From Hyphomicrobiaceae bacterium (GTDB taxonomy: Bacteria; Pseudomonadota; Alphaproteobacteria; Rhizobiales; Hyphomicrobiaceae), in the NCBI GenBank assembly GCA_025351355.1, contig JANXWC010000055.1, positions 1-49,198 on the forward strand: 49,198 nt of DNA, written 5' to 3'. Below, one piece after another: positions 33,329 to 41,516 of this stretch (within the stretch, counting starts at the first letter, position 1; each line of letters starts with the position of its first letter). Under the pieces are notes generated by a model. The model was given only the letters and a program-made list of their open reading frames with translations, had not been told where the DNA came from and did not search any database. The position numbers and the translations under genes were made by a program.

Positions 33329-34165
33329 TTAACCCCGCGCAGGCACTGCACGGACACCGCACTTGTCGAGCGGGAGTGCTGTAGTGGCCCAGCCCCCCTT
33401 GGCGATAGCGACGACATATTTGCGGCAGCCCGGTGTGGCCCCAGGTACGAAATGGACTTGGAAGACGGCGAGCCCCGGCTTGGCTTGGCGTGGCCAGAGG
33501 AACACGGCGCCATCGGGCGTTTCGGCAATTGCTCGCTGCACGGCAATACCGGCATTGCGATAATCCGTCTCCGACAGTCGTTCGAGCAACTCGTGCGAGA
33601 GGTCAGCGTGCAGTCCGACGGCTCTCGCGCGCCGCTGTAAGGGATCCAATATAGTTAGCTGCGCCTTGGGCGCGTTTGGTGCCTGGTAGGCATCTCCAAA
33701 CGGGGCGGCAGCCGCCTTCTGGCGTTGAGGCGACGGCGCTGTAAGACTGAGACTGGATGGCGGTTCAGTCACGGTCATGGTCTGGCTCGGCTGATCAGCC
33801 GGCTGTTCTGCCGTTTGAGGTTTTGCCAGGGGTATTGGGTCGCTTGCCGGGAGATTGGCTGCCAGTGGCGCAGTGGCCGGCGCAGCGTTGGGCTGGGCAA
33901 GCTGGCGCTTTAAATCAGCCGGAATAAAATCCGCGAAAGCAGCGGTAAGCGTTGCCCAACTGACGCTGACAGTGTCGCTATTGAGGTAGGACCAGCCAGC
34001 GCCCGACAAACCAAGCAGCACCAGAACGATCCGCTTAAGAGCCCTGCGACGCGATCGAACGATCGGCGCGCCGACGCGTTCGTCGGGTGATATATTCCAG
34101 GCCACGTCCGACTGTTGATCAGGCGTTTCGGAATAGGATTCCATGGGATGCGCGGACAAGGTCAT
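33329..34165 (-). CDS. Anchored protein with Pro/Ala-rich linker (unrecognised)
   Basis: 278 residues of an unrecognised family. A polar and basic N-terminus (RSRRRALKR) precedes one membrane helix (IVLVLLGLSGAGWSYLN, about 47-63), then a low-complexity Pro/Ala/Thr/Ser stretch (about 95-170), then a folded C-terminal part (about 180-275) with RRARAVGLHADLSHELLERLS and a cysteine pair (GCRKYVVAIAK and DKCGVRA) that could form a disulfide. The likely topology is N-in with a periplasmic C-terminus. A GAGGGG ribosome site precedes the ATG at 34165; 34144 is an alternative. It is convergent with the DUF3299 gene. Confidence 0.7.
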   Translation of the reverse strand: MTLSAHPMESYSETPDQQSDVAWNISPDERVGAPIVRSRRRALKRIVLVLLGLSGAGWSYLNSDTVSVSWATLTAAFADFIPADLKRQLAQPNAAPATAPLAANLPASDPIPLAKPQTAEQPADQPSQTMTVTEPPSSLSLTAPSPQRQKAAAAPFGDAYQAPNAPKAQLTILDPLQRRARAVGLHADLSHELLERLSETDYRNAGIAVQRAIAETPDGAVFLWPRQAKPGLAVFQVHFVPGATPGCRKYVVAIAKGGWATTALPLDKCGVRAVPARG

Positions 34166-34289
34166 GACCCCTCACGACTGTAGACCCTCCCGTCGCGCTG
34201 CGTATGACTGAAAATTACGGGCAAAATCAAGGCACAGTTGTCGGAAGGCGTGACAAATCCCGCGCTCGATCACTTGCCGCCGACCGCCT

Positions 34290-35171
34290 TCACTCGGCGG
34301 CAGGTTTGATTTTGTCTTGCGTCTTGGTGTCGAAATCGCTGGCGTCGTGGCGCTCGTGCAATTGCATGGCCGGCTCGCCCATCATGCGATTGACCATGCG
34401 CCCGCGCCGCACCGTTGGCCGGGCGTCGATACCTTTCGCCCACTTCATCACGTGCTTGTATGATTCCACGTCAAGGAATTCCCCGGCGCTATAAAGGCGG
34501 CCAAGGGCGAGCTGGCCGTACCATGCCCAAATCGCCATGTCGGCGATCGAGTATTCCCCGCCGGCCATATACGGATGGATAGCTAAATGCTTGTCCAGCA
34601 CGTCCATCTGCCGCTTCGTTTCCATCGCGAAGCGATCGATGCAGTATTCGATCTTGCTCGGCGCATACGCGTAAAAATGGCCGAAACCGCCGCCGAGATA
34701 GGGCGCGCTGCCCATTTGCCAGAACAACCAGGACAGGCATTCGGCACGCGCCGCAGGATCCTTGGGCAGGAAAGCACCGAACTTCTCGGCGAGATACAGC
34801 AGAATGGCGCCCGACTCAAACACCCGGATGGGCGCCACCGGGTTGCTGCGATCGACCATCGCTGGAATTTTCGAGTTCGGATTGATCTCGACAAAACCGC
34901 TGCCGAATTGTTGGCCATCGCCGATTTTGATCAGATAGGCGTCGTATTCAGCGCCCTTGTGGCCGAGCGCCAGCAACTCCTCCAGCATGACCGTGACCTT
35001 CACGCCGTTCGGCGTCGCCAGCGAATGCAGCTGGATGGGGTGTTTGCCGACCGGCAATACCTTTTCGTGCGTGGCGCCGGCGATGGGACGGTTGATATTG
35101 GCAAAGCGCCCGCCCGACTCTTTATTCCACGTCCAAACCTTGGGTGGGGTGTAGGCGGAGGTATCGCTCAT
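34290..35171 (-). CDS. yghU: Glutathione-dependent disulfide oxidoreductase (YghU type)
   Basis: 293-residue glutathione transferase of the Nu class/YghU group. The N-terminal extension (KVWTWNKESGGRFANINRP) is characteristic, followed by the thioredoxin-like domain with LHSLATPNGVKVTVMLEEL and the EINPNSKIPAMVD segment, then the helical domain with DMAIWAWYGQLALGRLY. These enzymes bind two GSH and reduce peroxides or disulfides. ATG 35171 begins MSDTSAYTPP; the upstream in-frame ATG (35210) adds nothing conserved. It runs in the same direction as the hydrolase gene 54 bases upstream. Confidence 0.9.
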   Translation of the reverse strand: MSDTSAYTPPKVWTWNKESGGRFANINRPIAGATHEKVLPVGKHPIQLHSLATPNGVKVTVMLEELLALGHKGAEYDAYLIKIGDGQQFGSGFVEINPNSKIPAMVDRSNPVAPIRVFESGAILLYLAEKFGAFLPKDPAARAECLSWLFWQMGSAPYLGGGFGHFYAYAPSKIEYCIDRFAMETKRQMDVLDKHLAIHPYMAGGEYSIADMAIWAWYGQLALGRLYSAGEFLDVESYKHVMKWAKGIDARPTVRRGRMVNRMMGEPAMQLHERHDASDFDTKTQDKIKPAAE

Positions 35172-35225
35172 ATGTCGGTCCGATCGATAGGGAGTGGGGC
35201 AGGTGGTCATTGCAACGAAGTCACG

Positions 35226-35897
35226 TCAATCCTTGGCTTCGCGCTTGGCTTTGAGGATTTCCGGTGTGCGCTGGTCGATATAGGCGCCGCAAACCTTCAC
35301 CAGATCCTCGATCTTGTTTTCGAAGAAATGGTTGGCACCAGGTACGATTTCGTGATGCAACTTGATCCCGCGCTGGACCTTCGTCTTCACGCTCATTTCG
35401 GCGACCGACGCGGTCGGCACCACCTTGTCCTTGTCGCCGTTGATCAGCAGGCCCGACGACGGACATGGCGCCAGGAACGAGAAATCATAGAGGTTGGCGG
35501 GTGGGGCGATGCAGATAAAACTATCCACCTCCGGGCGGCGCATTAGCAATTGCATGGCGATCCAGGTCCCGAACGAGGCGCCGACAATCCAGCAGCAACT
35601 GGTGTCCTGGTTCTGCAGCTGCAGCCAGTCAAGCGCCGACGCCGCGTCTGCCAACTCGCCCGGGCCGTTATCGAAGAAGCCCTGGCTGCGGCCAACGCCG
35701 CGAAAGTTGAAACGAAGCGTCGAGTAGCCTCGCTCCACGAATGCATAATACATGGCGTAGACGATTTGATTGTTCATCGTCCCACCCAGCTGGGGATGCG
35801 GATGAAGTATCATTGCTATCGGAGCGTGCGGACGAGGTTCGTGGTGATAACGCGCTTCGAGGCGGCCGACGGGGCCGTTAATCATGAGCTCTGGCAT
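35226..35897 (-). CDS. Alpha/beta hydrolase
   Basis: 223 residues of the alpha/beta fold (dienelactone-hydrolase or esterase-like). The catalytic serine sits in VGASFGTW (about 107), the acid in INGDKDKVVP (about 156) and the histidine in PGANHFFE (about 191); the oxyanion region is HPHPQLGGTMNN (about 32-43). The substrate is not known. GGAAGG precedes the ATG at 35897. It probably shares a promoter with the GST gene downstream. Confidence 0.9.
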   Translation of the reverse strand: MPELMINGPVGRLEARYHHEPRPHAPIAMILHPHPQLGGTMNNQIVYAMYYAFVERGYSTLRFNFRGVGRSQGFFDNGPGELADAASALDWLQLQNQDTSCCWIVGASFGTWIAMQLLMRRPEVDSFICIAPPANLYDFSFLAPCPSSGLLINGDKDKVVPTASVAEMSVKTKVQRGIKLHHEIVPGANHFFENKIEDLVKVCGAYIDQRTPEILKAKREAKD

Positions 35898-36337
35898 GTA
35901 ATCAGGGCCTTCCAGGTTGAAGTGCCGACCTGCTGTTGCAGATCGGCGAAGCAGAGCGGCGATTATTCTTGACTTGCGCGATCGGAATTTTCATAACACG
36001 GCGACTTTAGAATGATTGCAGTTCATTGGTCTGGAGTAGTTAGTCCCAGCATTCGAGCTGTCGCCATTCCTGGTCGCGCGCATCCCCCCTTGAGTGAACG
36101 AAACCTGCGACGCTTTTTTTTACCGCTGTGATGGTGTCGCATTGGCGTCGATACAATCGCCTGAGTCCGGGATCGTCATAGCATAAGTGGGGCAGGCGGA
36201 CGCAAGTCTCCGATCGGAGCAGTTGAAAGACAGTTCGTATTTGGCATCGTTATCGTCAATTGCAAGGCACATGTTCGGGCTCTGATGCGGCGCTGGACTT
36301 TGACGCAGTGGAGCCTGGACGCAGTGGAGTTTGTGGC
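35898..36337. promoter_or_regulatory. iscR-suf operon upstream region
   Basis: 440 bases without a gene, divergent between the hydrolase and iscR. TTTAGAATGATT (36006-36017) matches the left half of the Irr/ICE-type iron box (TTTAGAA) but the right half is poor. No clear IscR type 1 site (the ATAC..GTAT dyad) is seen. A run of T at 36114-36120 lies in a pyrimidine-rich stretch. The region probably holds the suf promoter. Confidence 0.4.
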
Positions 36338-36832
36338 ATGGAGTTGAATACCCGCGGGCGGTACGCTGTGATGGCGATCGCCGATCTGGCGTGCACAAGC
36401 GCGGAGGGTGGTTCGGTCCCGTTGTCGGCCATCGCCGAGCGGCAGAAGATTTCATTGGCCTATCTCGAGCAGCTGTTTGCCAAGTTGCGGCGAGCCAATT
36501 TAATCGACAGTGAACGCGGTCGGGGCGGCGGTTACCGATTGGCCCGTTCGGCGGCGACGATCACGGTTTCCGAGGTCATGACGGCAGTTGCAGAGGGTAC
36601 GGATATGACCCGGTGCGGCGCTGAGACGCGTGCTCCGTGTCTCGCCGGGAAGCGTTGTCTGACCCACGATCTGTGGGAAGCCCTGGGCGATTGCATCGAT
36701 CAGTTTCTCTCAGGTGTGACGCTGCAACAGTTGATCGACGGTGAGATCGGTGTGGGCTCGCACCCAGCGGAAGCTCCGCACGTTGTGTTTACGGGCGGTA
36801 TTGTCGCCCAAAAACTGCCCACCCCTCTTTAG
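36338..36832 (+). CDS. iscR: IscR-like Rrf2 family regulator
   Basis: 164 residues of the Rrf2 family. MELNTRGRYAVMAIADLA and SLAYLEQLFAKLRRANLI are the wHTH parts, RGRGGGYRLA the wing. Cysteines C93, C101 and C107 (spacing C-x7-C-x5-C) with H110 in LTH are the expected [2Fe-2S] ligands. In E. coli IscR the spacing is C-x5-C-x5-C, so the first loop here is two residues longer. It likely senses cluster status and represses the operon it heads. A GGAG site precedes the ATG at 36338; an earlier in-frame start (36260) is unlikely. A desulfurase gene follows 28 bases on. Confidence 0.88.
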   Translation: MELNTRGRYAVMAIADLACTSAEGGSVPLSAIAERQKISLAYLEQLFAKLRRANLIDSERGRGGGYRLARSAATITVSEVMTAVAEGTDMTRCGAETRAPCLAGKRCLTHDLWEALGDCIDQFLSGVTLQQLIDGEIGVGSHPAEAPHVVFTGGIVAQKLPTPL

Positions 36833-36860
36833 TTTCAACTTTCAGGCTTTTGTTGCCAGC

Positions 36861-38000
36861 ATGACGGCTCGCCGCACATATATTGACTACAACGCCTCCG
36901 CGCCGCTGCGGCCAGAAGCGCGTGCGGCTGTGATTGCGGCGATGGAATTGGTGGGCAATCCGTCGTCAGTGCACGCCGAAGGCCGAAAAGTCCGTGCGGC
37001 GATCGAAGCGGCGCGCTTGAATGTGGCTGATCTGGTTGGCGCATCCGTGGCCGACGTCGTGTTCACCAGCGGCGCGTCTGAAGCAAATGCTTCCGTCATC
37101 GCCGGCGGCTGGGATGCAATTTATCTTTCGGCGCTCGAGCACGACAGTGTGTGGATGTCGGCCAGACGCTGCGGCGCTCGCCTGATCGAAGTGCCGGTCA
37201 CGCCGAACGGGCGCTTTGATGTCGCAGCTTTCACAGCATTGATCGAGCAAGCAAACCGGCGCGCCGGTGAGGTCGGTAAAGTTCTCGTCTGCGTTCAACT
37301 TGCCAATAACGAAACTGGCGTGATCCAACCGGTCGCCGAGGTCGCTATGCTGGCACGCGCGCGGGGGTGGAGGGTGCACTCAGACGCCGTGCAGGCGCCG
37401 GGACGAATGGCCCTGGATTGCGCCGCGCTGGGCGTGGATTACCTGACGCTATCAGCCCACAAGCTGGGCGGACCGAAGGGCGTTGGTGCGCTCGTGTGTG
37501 TCGATGGCGCGCCATTGCCGGTCCTCATAGCCGGTGGTGGGCAGGAACGGGGACGCCGCGCAGGCACGGAAAATGTTGCAGCGATTGCCGGCTTTGGTGC
37601 CGCTGCCCGGCTGGCGCTGACGGATGTGGTTGCTGTCGACGCAGTTCGTGAGCTTCGCGATCGGCTGGAGCAGACGTTGCGGACAAATGCGACCGACGTT
37701 GTGATCATCGGGGCGAATGAGCCACGGCTGCCCAATACGTGTTGCGTTGCCCTCGAAGGGTTGTCGGCGGAAACGGCAGTCATCCGCATGGACCTCGCGG
37801 GCGTGGCGATCAGCGCAGGCGCGGCCTGTTCGTCGGGCAAGGTCGCCCAGAGTGCGGCGCTGCTGGCGATGGGGTTGCCGGCAGGGCTCGCACGCTCGGC
37901 CATCAGGATAAGTTTCGGACACGAAAGCACGATGGCTGATGTCGATGCGTTCGTGGCCGCGTGGACAATACTTACGGCACGCCATCAATGCGCGGCTTGA
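36861..38000 (+). CDS. IscS/NifS-like cysteine desulfurase
   Basis: 380-residue group I class V desulfurase that frees sulfur from cysteine for cluster assembly. YIDYNASAPLRPEA begins the fold, the PLP lysine is in LSAHKLGGPKG (about 198), and the active cysteine is in SAGAACSSGKVAQ (about 322). I start at ATG 36861 because an in-frame upstream start (36741) lies within iscR and gives no conserved sequence; the ribosome site here is weak. It sits between iscR and sufB. Confidence 0.9.
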   Translation: MTARRTYIDYNASAPLRPEARAAVIAAMELVGNPSSVHAEGRKVRAAIEAARLNVADLVGASVADVVFTSGASEANASVIAGGWDAIYLSALEHDSVWMSARRCGARLIEVPVTPNGRFDVAAFTALIEQANRRAGEVGKVLVCVQLANNETGVIQPVAEVAMLARARGWRVHSDAVQAPGRMALDCAALGVDYLTLSAHKLGGPKGVGALVCVDGAPLPVLIAGGGQERGRRAGTENVAAIAGFGAAARLALTDVVAVDAVRELRDRLEQTLRTNATDVVIIGANEPRLPNTCCVALEGLSAETAVIRMDLAGVAISAGAACSSGKVAQSAALLAMGLPAGLARSAIRISFGHESTMADVDAFVAAWTILTARHQCAA

Positions 38001-38047
38001 AAACATGACTGCGGCGCCCAAAATGGCGCAGCAAGAGGATAAAAAGC

Positions 38048-39568
38048 ATGGCAGCGGTTCAACAAACGATCGATCAGGTGAAAAACCTGGATGTCGATCA
38101 ATACAAATATGGTTTTGAGACCAATATCGAAAGCGATCTCGCGCCCAAGGGCTTGAGCGAGGATATCGTCCGCTTCATCTCGGAGAAGAAGGGCGAGCCG
38201 CAGTGGATGCTGGATTGGCGGCTGGAAGCCTATCGCCGCTGGCTGACGATGACCGAGCCGACCTGGGCCATGGTGTCGTACCCGAAGATCGATTTTCAGG
38301 ATCTCTATTACTACGCAGCACCGAAAGGCACGGCGGGACCTAAGTCGATCGACGAAGTGGACCCGGAACTGCTGGCGACCTACGCGAAACTTGGCATTCC
38401 TTTGAAGGAGCAGGAAATCCTGGCGGGTGTGCGTAAGCAAGGCGAGCCGAGCCAACTGGAAGACGCCGACGGGTATTCGCAGATGGCCGGTCGGGTGGCT
38501 GTAGATGCGGTGTTCGACAGCGTCTCCGTCGTCACCACCTTTAAGAAGGAATTGGCGAAAGCCGGCGTGATTTTCTGCTCGATTTCAGAGGCGTTGCGCG
38601 AGCATCCCGAGTTGGTACGCAAGTATCTGGGTTCCGTCGTGCCGCAGGGCGATAACTATTACGCGGCCCTCAATTCGGCGGTCTTCTCGGATGGTTCGTT
38701 CGTCTACATCCCCGCGGGCGTGCGCTGCCCGATGGAGTTGTCGACTTATTTCCGCATCAATGAGAAAAAGACCGGCCAATTCGAGCGCACGTTGATCATC
38801 GCCGAAAAAGGTTCGTACGTGAGCTACCTCGAAGGCTGCACGGCGCCGACGCGCGACGAGAACCAGTTGCACGCCGCTGTTGTCGAATTGGTCGCGCTCG
38901 ATGACGCTGAGATCAAGTATTCGACGGTGCAGAACTGGTATCCCGGCGATAAGAACGGCAAGGGCGGAATCTACAACTTCGTCACCAAGCGCGGCGATTG
39001 TCGCGGCAATAATTCGAAGATTTCCTGGACGCAGGTCGAAACCGGCTCTGCCATCACCTGGAAATATCCGAGCTGCATTCTGCGCGGCGACAACAGCCGT
39101 GGCGAGTTCTATTCGATCGCCGTGTCCAATGGTCGCCAGCAGGTCGACAGCGGCACCAAGATGATCCACCTCGGCAAGAACACGTCGAGCCGCATCATCT
39201 CCAAGGGCATCGCCGCCGGGTATTCGCAGAATACCTATCGCGGACTGGTTTCGGCGCATCGCAAGGCGACCGGCGCGCGCAATTTCACCAATTGCGACTC
39301 CCTGCTGATCGGCGATAAATGCGGCGCCCATACGGTGCCTTATATCGAGGCGAAGAATTCTTCGTCGCATTTCGAACACGAGGCGACGACGTCGAAGATA
39401 TCGGACGATAAGCTTTTTTATTGCCAGAGCCGCGGGCTTTCCGCCGAGGAAGCCGTGGCGCTGATCGTTAATGGTTTTGTGCGCGACGTTCTGCAACAAT
39501 TGCCGATGGAATTCATGGCCGAGACACAGAAACTGATCGGCATATCGCTCGAAGGCAGTGTGGGCTGA
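38048..39568 (+). CDS. sufB: Fe-S scaffold subunit SufB
   Basis: 506-residue SufB of the SufBC2D scaffold complex. The core beta-helix and C-terminal part are intact: [19 protein letters not shown] (with the conserved cysteines), [21 protein letters not shown] and [16 protein letters not shown]. The N-terminal part holds the alphaproteobacterial SufB start. GAGG lies 8 bases before the ATG. It is followed after 3 bases by a small membrane-protein gene. Confidence 0.95.
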   Translation: MAAVQQTIDQVKNLDVDQYKYGFETNIESDLAPKGLSEDIVRFISEKKGEPQWMLDWRLEAYRRWLTMTEPTWAMVSYPKIDFQDLYYYAAPKGTAGPKSIDEVDPELLATYAKLGIPLKEQEILAGVRKQGEPSQLEDADGYSQMAGRVAVDAVFDSVSVVTTFKKELAKAGVIFCSISEALREHPELVRKYLGSVVPQGDNYYAALNSAVFSDGSFVYIPAGVRCPMELSTYFRINEKKTGQFERTLIIAEKGSYVSYLEGCTAPTRDENQLHAAVVELVALDDAEIKYSTVQNWYPGDKNGKGGIYNFVTKRGDCRGNNSKISWTQVETGSAITWKYPSCILRGDNSRGEFYSIAVSNGRQQVDSGTKMIHLGKNTSSRIISKGIAAGYSQNTYRGLVSAHRKATGARNFTNCDSLLIGDKCGAHTVPYIEAKNSSSHFEHEATTSKISDDKLFYCQSRGLSAEEAVALIVNGFVRDVLQQLPMEFMAETQKLIGISLEGSVG

Positions 39569-39571
39569 TCC

Positions 39572-39838
39572 ATGGCGGAGATGTGGTTCAAATCGAAGTC
39601 GTACGGTTATGGCGCGGCGCCAGCCAAATGGAAGGGCTGGGTGGCGACGTTCGTGTTCGTGCTGCTGACGCTCGCTGCATCGCTGATGCTTCTGCCGATG
39701 AAGCCGGCGATGCCGAACGTGGCGCAGTGGGTGATGTGGGCTGCTGCAATGACTTTGGTGACGACTGGCTTCATCGTCCTGGCCCGAGCAAGAACCGCCG
39801 GCGCGTGGAAATGGCGGAACGAAAGCGGTGACAAATGA
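39572..39838 (+). CDS. Small membrane protein, suf operon (hypothetical)
   Basis: 88 residues with two membrane helices (TFVFVLLTLAASLMLL, about 26-42; WVMWAAAMTLVTTGFIVLA, about 53-71), with short aromatic/basic ends (WFKSKSYGYG; WKWRNESGDK). It starts 4 bases after the sufB stop and overlaps the next gene by 4 bases, so it is firmly inside the operon. I recognise no family. It could anchor or guide part of the Suf machinery at the membrane, but nothing in the sequence shows that. Confidence 0.8.
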   Translation: MAEMWFKSKSYGYGAAPAKWKGWVATFVFVLLTLAASLMLLPMKPAMPNVAQWVMWAAAMTLVTTGFIVLARARTAGAWKWRNESGDK

Positions 39839-40065
39839 ATGAGAAGGTCGAAAATCTCGTTCTGGAGCAACTTCGGCAATTGCGTGCACAGAATGACCGC
39901 ATTCTCGAAGCCATGCGTGCGATTACTGTCGAGGTGCAGGCCACACGTCATCATGTTCGGGGAAACGAACTGGACATTGATGCACAGCGGGATCTCGTTG
40001 CAAGTATGCAAGCACGGCTGCATCGCATAGAGCGGCGTCTTCAACTGGTGGATCACACCGAATGA
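39835..40065 (+). CDS. Small coiled-coil protein, suf operon (hypothetical)
   Basis: 76 residues, almost entirely one amphipathic helix with heptad-like leucines (VLEQLRQLRAQNDRILEAM and MQARLHRIERRLQL), so a dimeric or hetero-oligomeric coiled coil is likely. The start overlaps the previous gene as ATGA. No cysteines, so it is not a cluster binder by itself. A partner for the small membrane protein next to it is plausible but unproven. Confidence 0.8.
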   Translation: MNEKVENLVLEQLRQLRAQNDRILEAMRAITVEVQATRHHVRGNELDIDAQRDLVASMQARLHRIERRLQLVDHTE

Positions 40066-40172
40066 GATTTGAGAGGGGAGCACAATTTGTGCTTCCCGTC
40101 GCAACAACAAGCAGCGTGCCGGGGACAACCTGGCCAAACAAGCAGTAGGTAAAGTCGATAATGACGTAACGA

Positions 40173-40194
40173 GATCCGGGTGGGGGCCCGGGTC
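40173..40194. other. GC-rich hairpin ahead of the third small suf gene
   Basis: GATCCGGG pairs with CCCGGGTC (one T-G pair) across a TGGGGG loop. It lies in the 154-base gap between the coiled-coil gene and the 94-residue protein gene and is not followed by T's, so it is unlikely to terminate transcription. It may stabilise or process the transcript. Confidence 0.4.
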
Positions 40195-40219
40195 AACATA
40201 AGTGTCCAAGGAGGACGCA

Positions 40220-40504
40220 ATGCGAGATGTGGCAGCAGTGACCGGTAAAGTAATGACGGCAAAAGTGATGCGGGCAATGGATGAAGCGGAAGCGCGCCGT
40301 CGTAATGCACTTTCGGCGACCAAACCTGGGTTTGCGCTCAAGGTTGGCGATATGGTCACTGTAGTTGATACATTGGATGCGGGAACATCGTTCCTGGTGG
40401 AGTTCACCAAGGGCGCGAAAATCAAGAAAGACAGCTGCGATTGGATGGGCGTGCTGAGCGCCTCGGAGATCGAAGTTGTCGGTGTCGAAGCCGGTAAGGT
40501 TTGA
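40220..40504 (+). CDS. Small SH3/beta-barrel-like protein (hypothetical)
   Basis: 94 residues. A helical N-terminal part (KVMRAMDEAEARRRNAL) is followed by VGDMVTVVDTLDAGTSFLVEFTKG and MGVLSASEIEVVGVE, an alternating beta pattern like small SH3-like barrels. One cysteine (DSCDWMG) is present. I recognise no family with confidence. A very strong ribosome site (AAGGAGG at 40208-40214) precedes ATG 40220, suggesting high expression. A hairpin follows before sufC, so it might have its own transcript. Confidence 0.7.
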   Translation: MRDVAAVTGKVMTAKVMRAMDEAEARRRNALSATKPGFALKVGDMVTVVDTLDAGTSFLVEFTKGAKIKKDSCDWMGVLSASEIEVVGVEAGKV

Positions 40505-40548
40505 AGTTGCCAATCCTTTGAGTGGTTGACACGTCACGACAAACAGCC

Positions 40549-40572
40549 GACGCGCCGGTGGCGCGTCTCTTT
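40549..40572 (+). terminator. Hairpin with weak U-tract before sufC
   Basis: GACGCGCC (40549-40556), loop GGT, GGCGCGTC (40560-40567), then TCTTT. The stem is perfect (8 GC-rich pairs), but the T-tract is broken, so it is a partial terminator or attenuator. It sits inside the operon, 22 bases before sufC, between it and the small barrel-like gene. Confidence 0.55.
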
Positions 40573-40593
40573 CATTCAGGATGACGGTTCGTA

Positions 40594-41349
40594 ATGCTTG
40601 AAATCAAAGATCTGCACGCCAAAATCGCCGAGGACGGCACCGAGATCCTGAAGGGGATCACGTTGACGGTTCCCAAAGGCGAAGTGCACGCGATCATGGG
40701 GCCGAATGGCTCGGGAAAATCGACGCTGGCTTATGTTCTGGCCGGCCGCAGCGACTACGAGGTCACGTCTGGTGACATCCTGTGGAACGGCGAAAGTATC
40801 CTGGAAATGAGCCCCGACGAGCGTGCGGGCAAGGGCGTATTCCTGGCGTTCCAATACCCGATGGAAATCCCCGGCGTCTCGACCATGACGTTCCTGCGCA
40901 CCAGCGTCAACGCGACGCGCAAGAAACGCGGCCAGAAGGAATATTCGACGCCCGAGTTCATGAAAGTGGCGCGCGCTGCAGCGCTTCATCTTGGCGTCAA
41001 AGATGACATGCTGAAGCGCGCCCTCAACGTCGGCTTTTCCGGCGGCGAGAAGAAGCGCATGGAAGTGCTGCAGATGGCGCTGCTGGAGCCGACGCTCTGC
41101 GTCCTCGATGAGACAGACAGCGGTTTGGACATCGACGCCATTCGTATCGTTTCGGAAGGCGCCAACAAGCTGCGCGGGCCGGACAAGGCCATGCTGGTGA
41201 TCACGCACTATCAGCGCCTGCTCAACTACATCACGCCCGACAAGGTGCACGTGCTGGCGCATGGTCGCATCCAGAAGACGGGCGGAAAAGAGCTGGCGCT
41301 GGAGCTCGAAAAAACCGGCTATGCCGAGTTCACCGGCAAGGCCGCTTAG
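40594..41349 (+). CDS. sufC: Fe-S assembly ATPase SufC
   Basis: 251-residue ABC-type ATPase that works with SufB and SufD. Walker A GPNGSGKST (about 36), FSGGEKKRMEVLQMALLEP (about 148-166) and Walker B LCVLDETDSGLD (about 168), with ITHYQRLL as H-loop region. The features that distinguish SufC from transport ATPases (SGGEKKR, ETDSGLDIDA) are clear. A nested inverted repeat lies between it and sufD. Confidence 0.95.
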   Translation: MLEIKDLHAKIAEDGTEILKGITLTVPKGEVHAIMGPNGSGKSTLAYVLAGRSDYEVTSGDILWNGESILEMSPDERAGKGVFLAFQYPMEIPGVSTMTFLRTSVNATRKKRGQKEYSTPEFMKVARAAALHLGVKDDMLKRALNVGFSGGEKKRMEVLQMALLEPTLCVLDETDSGLDIDAIRIVSEGANKLRGPDKAMLVITHYQRLLNYITPDKVHVLAHGRIQKTGGKELALELEKTGYAEFTGKAA

Positions 41350-41369
41350 CAAAGGCTGGTGGACACGCC

Positions 41370-41482
41370 GTAGGTTGGGTCAAGCATTCGATGCGGAGCA
41401 TCGCTCCGCGATGGGGCGCGACCCAACAGCCGATAGCGGTGTTCGTAATTGTTGGGTCGCGCCGACGCTTGACCCAACCTAC
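41370..41482. repeat. Nested REP-like inverted repeat
   Basis: Outer arms GTAGGTTGGGTCAAGC (41370-41385) and GCTTGACCCAACCTAC (41467-41482) are perfect 16-base inverted repeats. Inner arms GGCGCGACCCAAC (41415-41427) and GTTGGGTCGCGCC (41451-41463) are perfect 13-base repeats. Between outer and inner left arms is a third stem GCGGAGC-ATC-GCTCCGC (41393-41409). Such GGTTGGGT...ACCCAAC units resemble dispersed palindromic (REP-like) elements, and this looks like two units in opposite orientation. It is the only copy I see in the window. It lies in the sufC-sufD gap. Confidence 0.8.
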
Positions 41483-41516
41483 ACGGTACCTTCTCTATTC
41501 TGTATTTGAGAGATAA

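Noticed and set aside
38585-39889. 434-codon minus-strand open frame over sufB
   Set aside because: Antisense of sufB and the small membrane gene; repetitive Arg/His/Ala composition.
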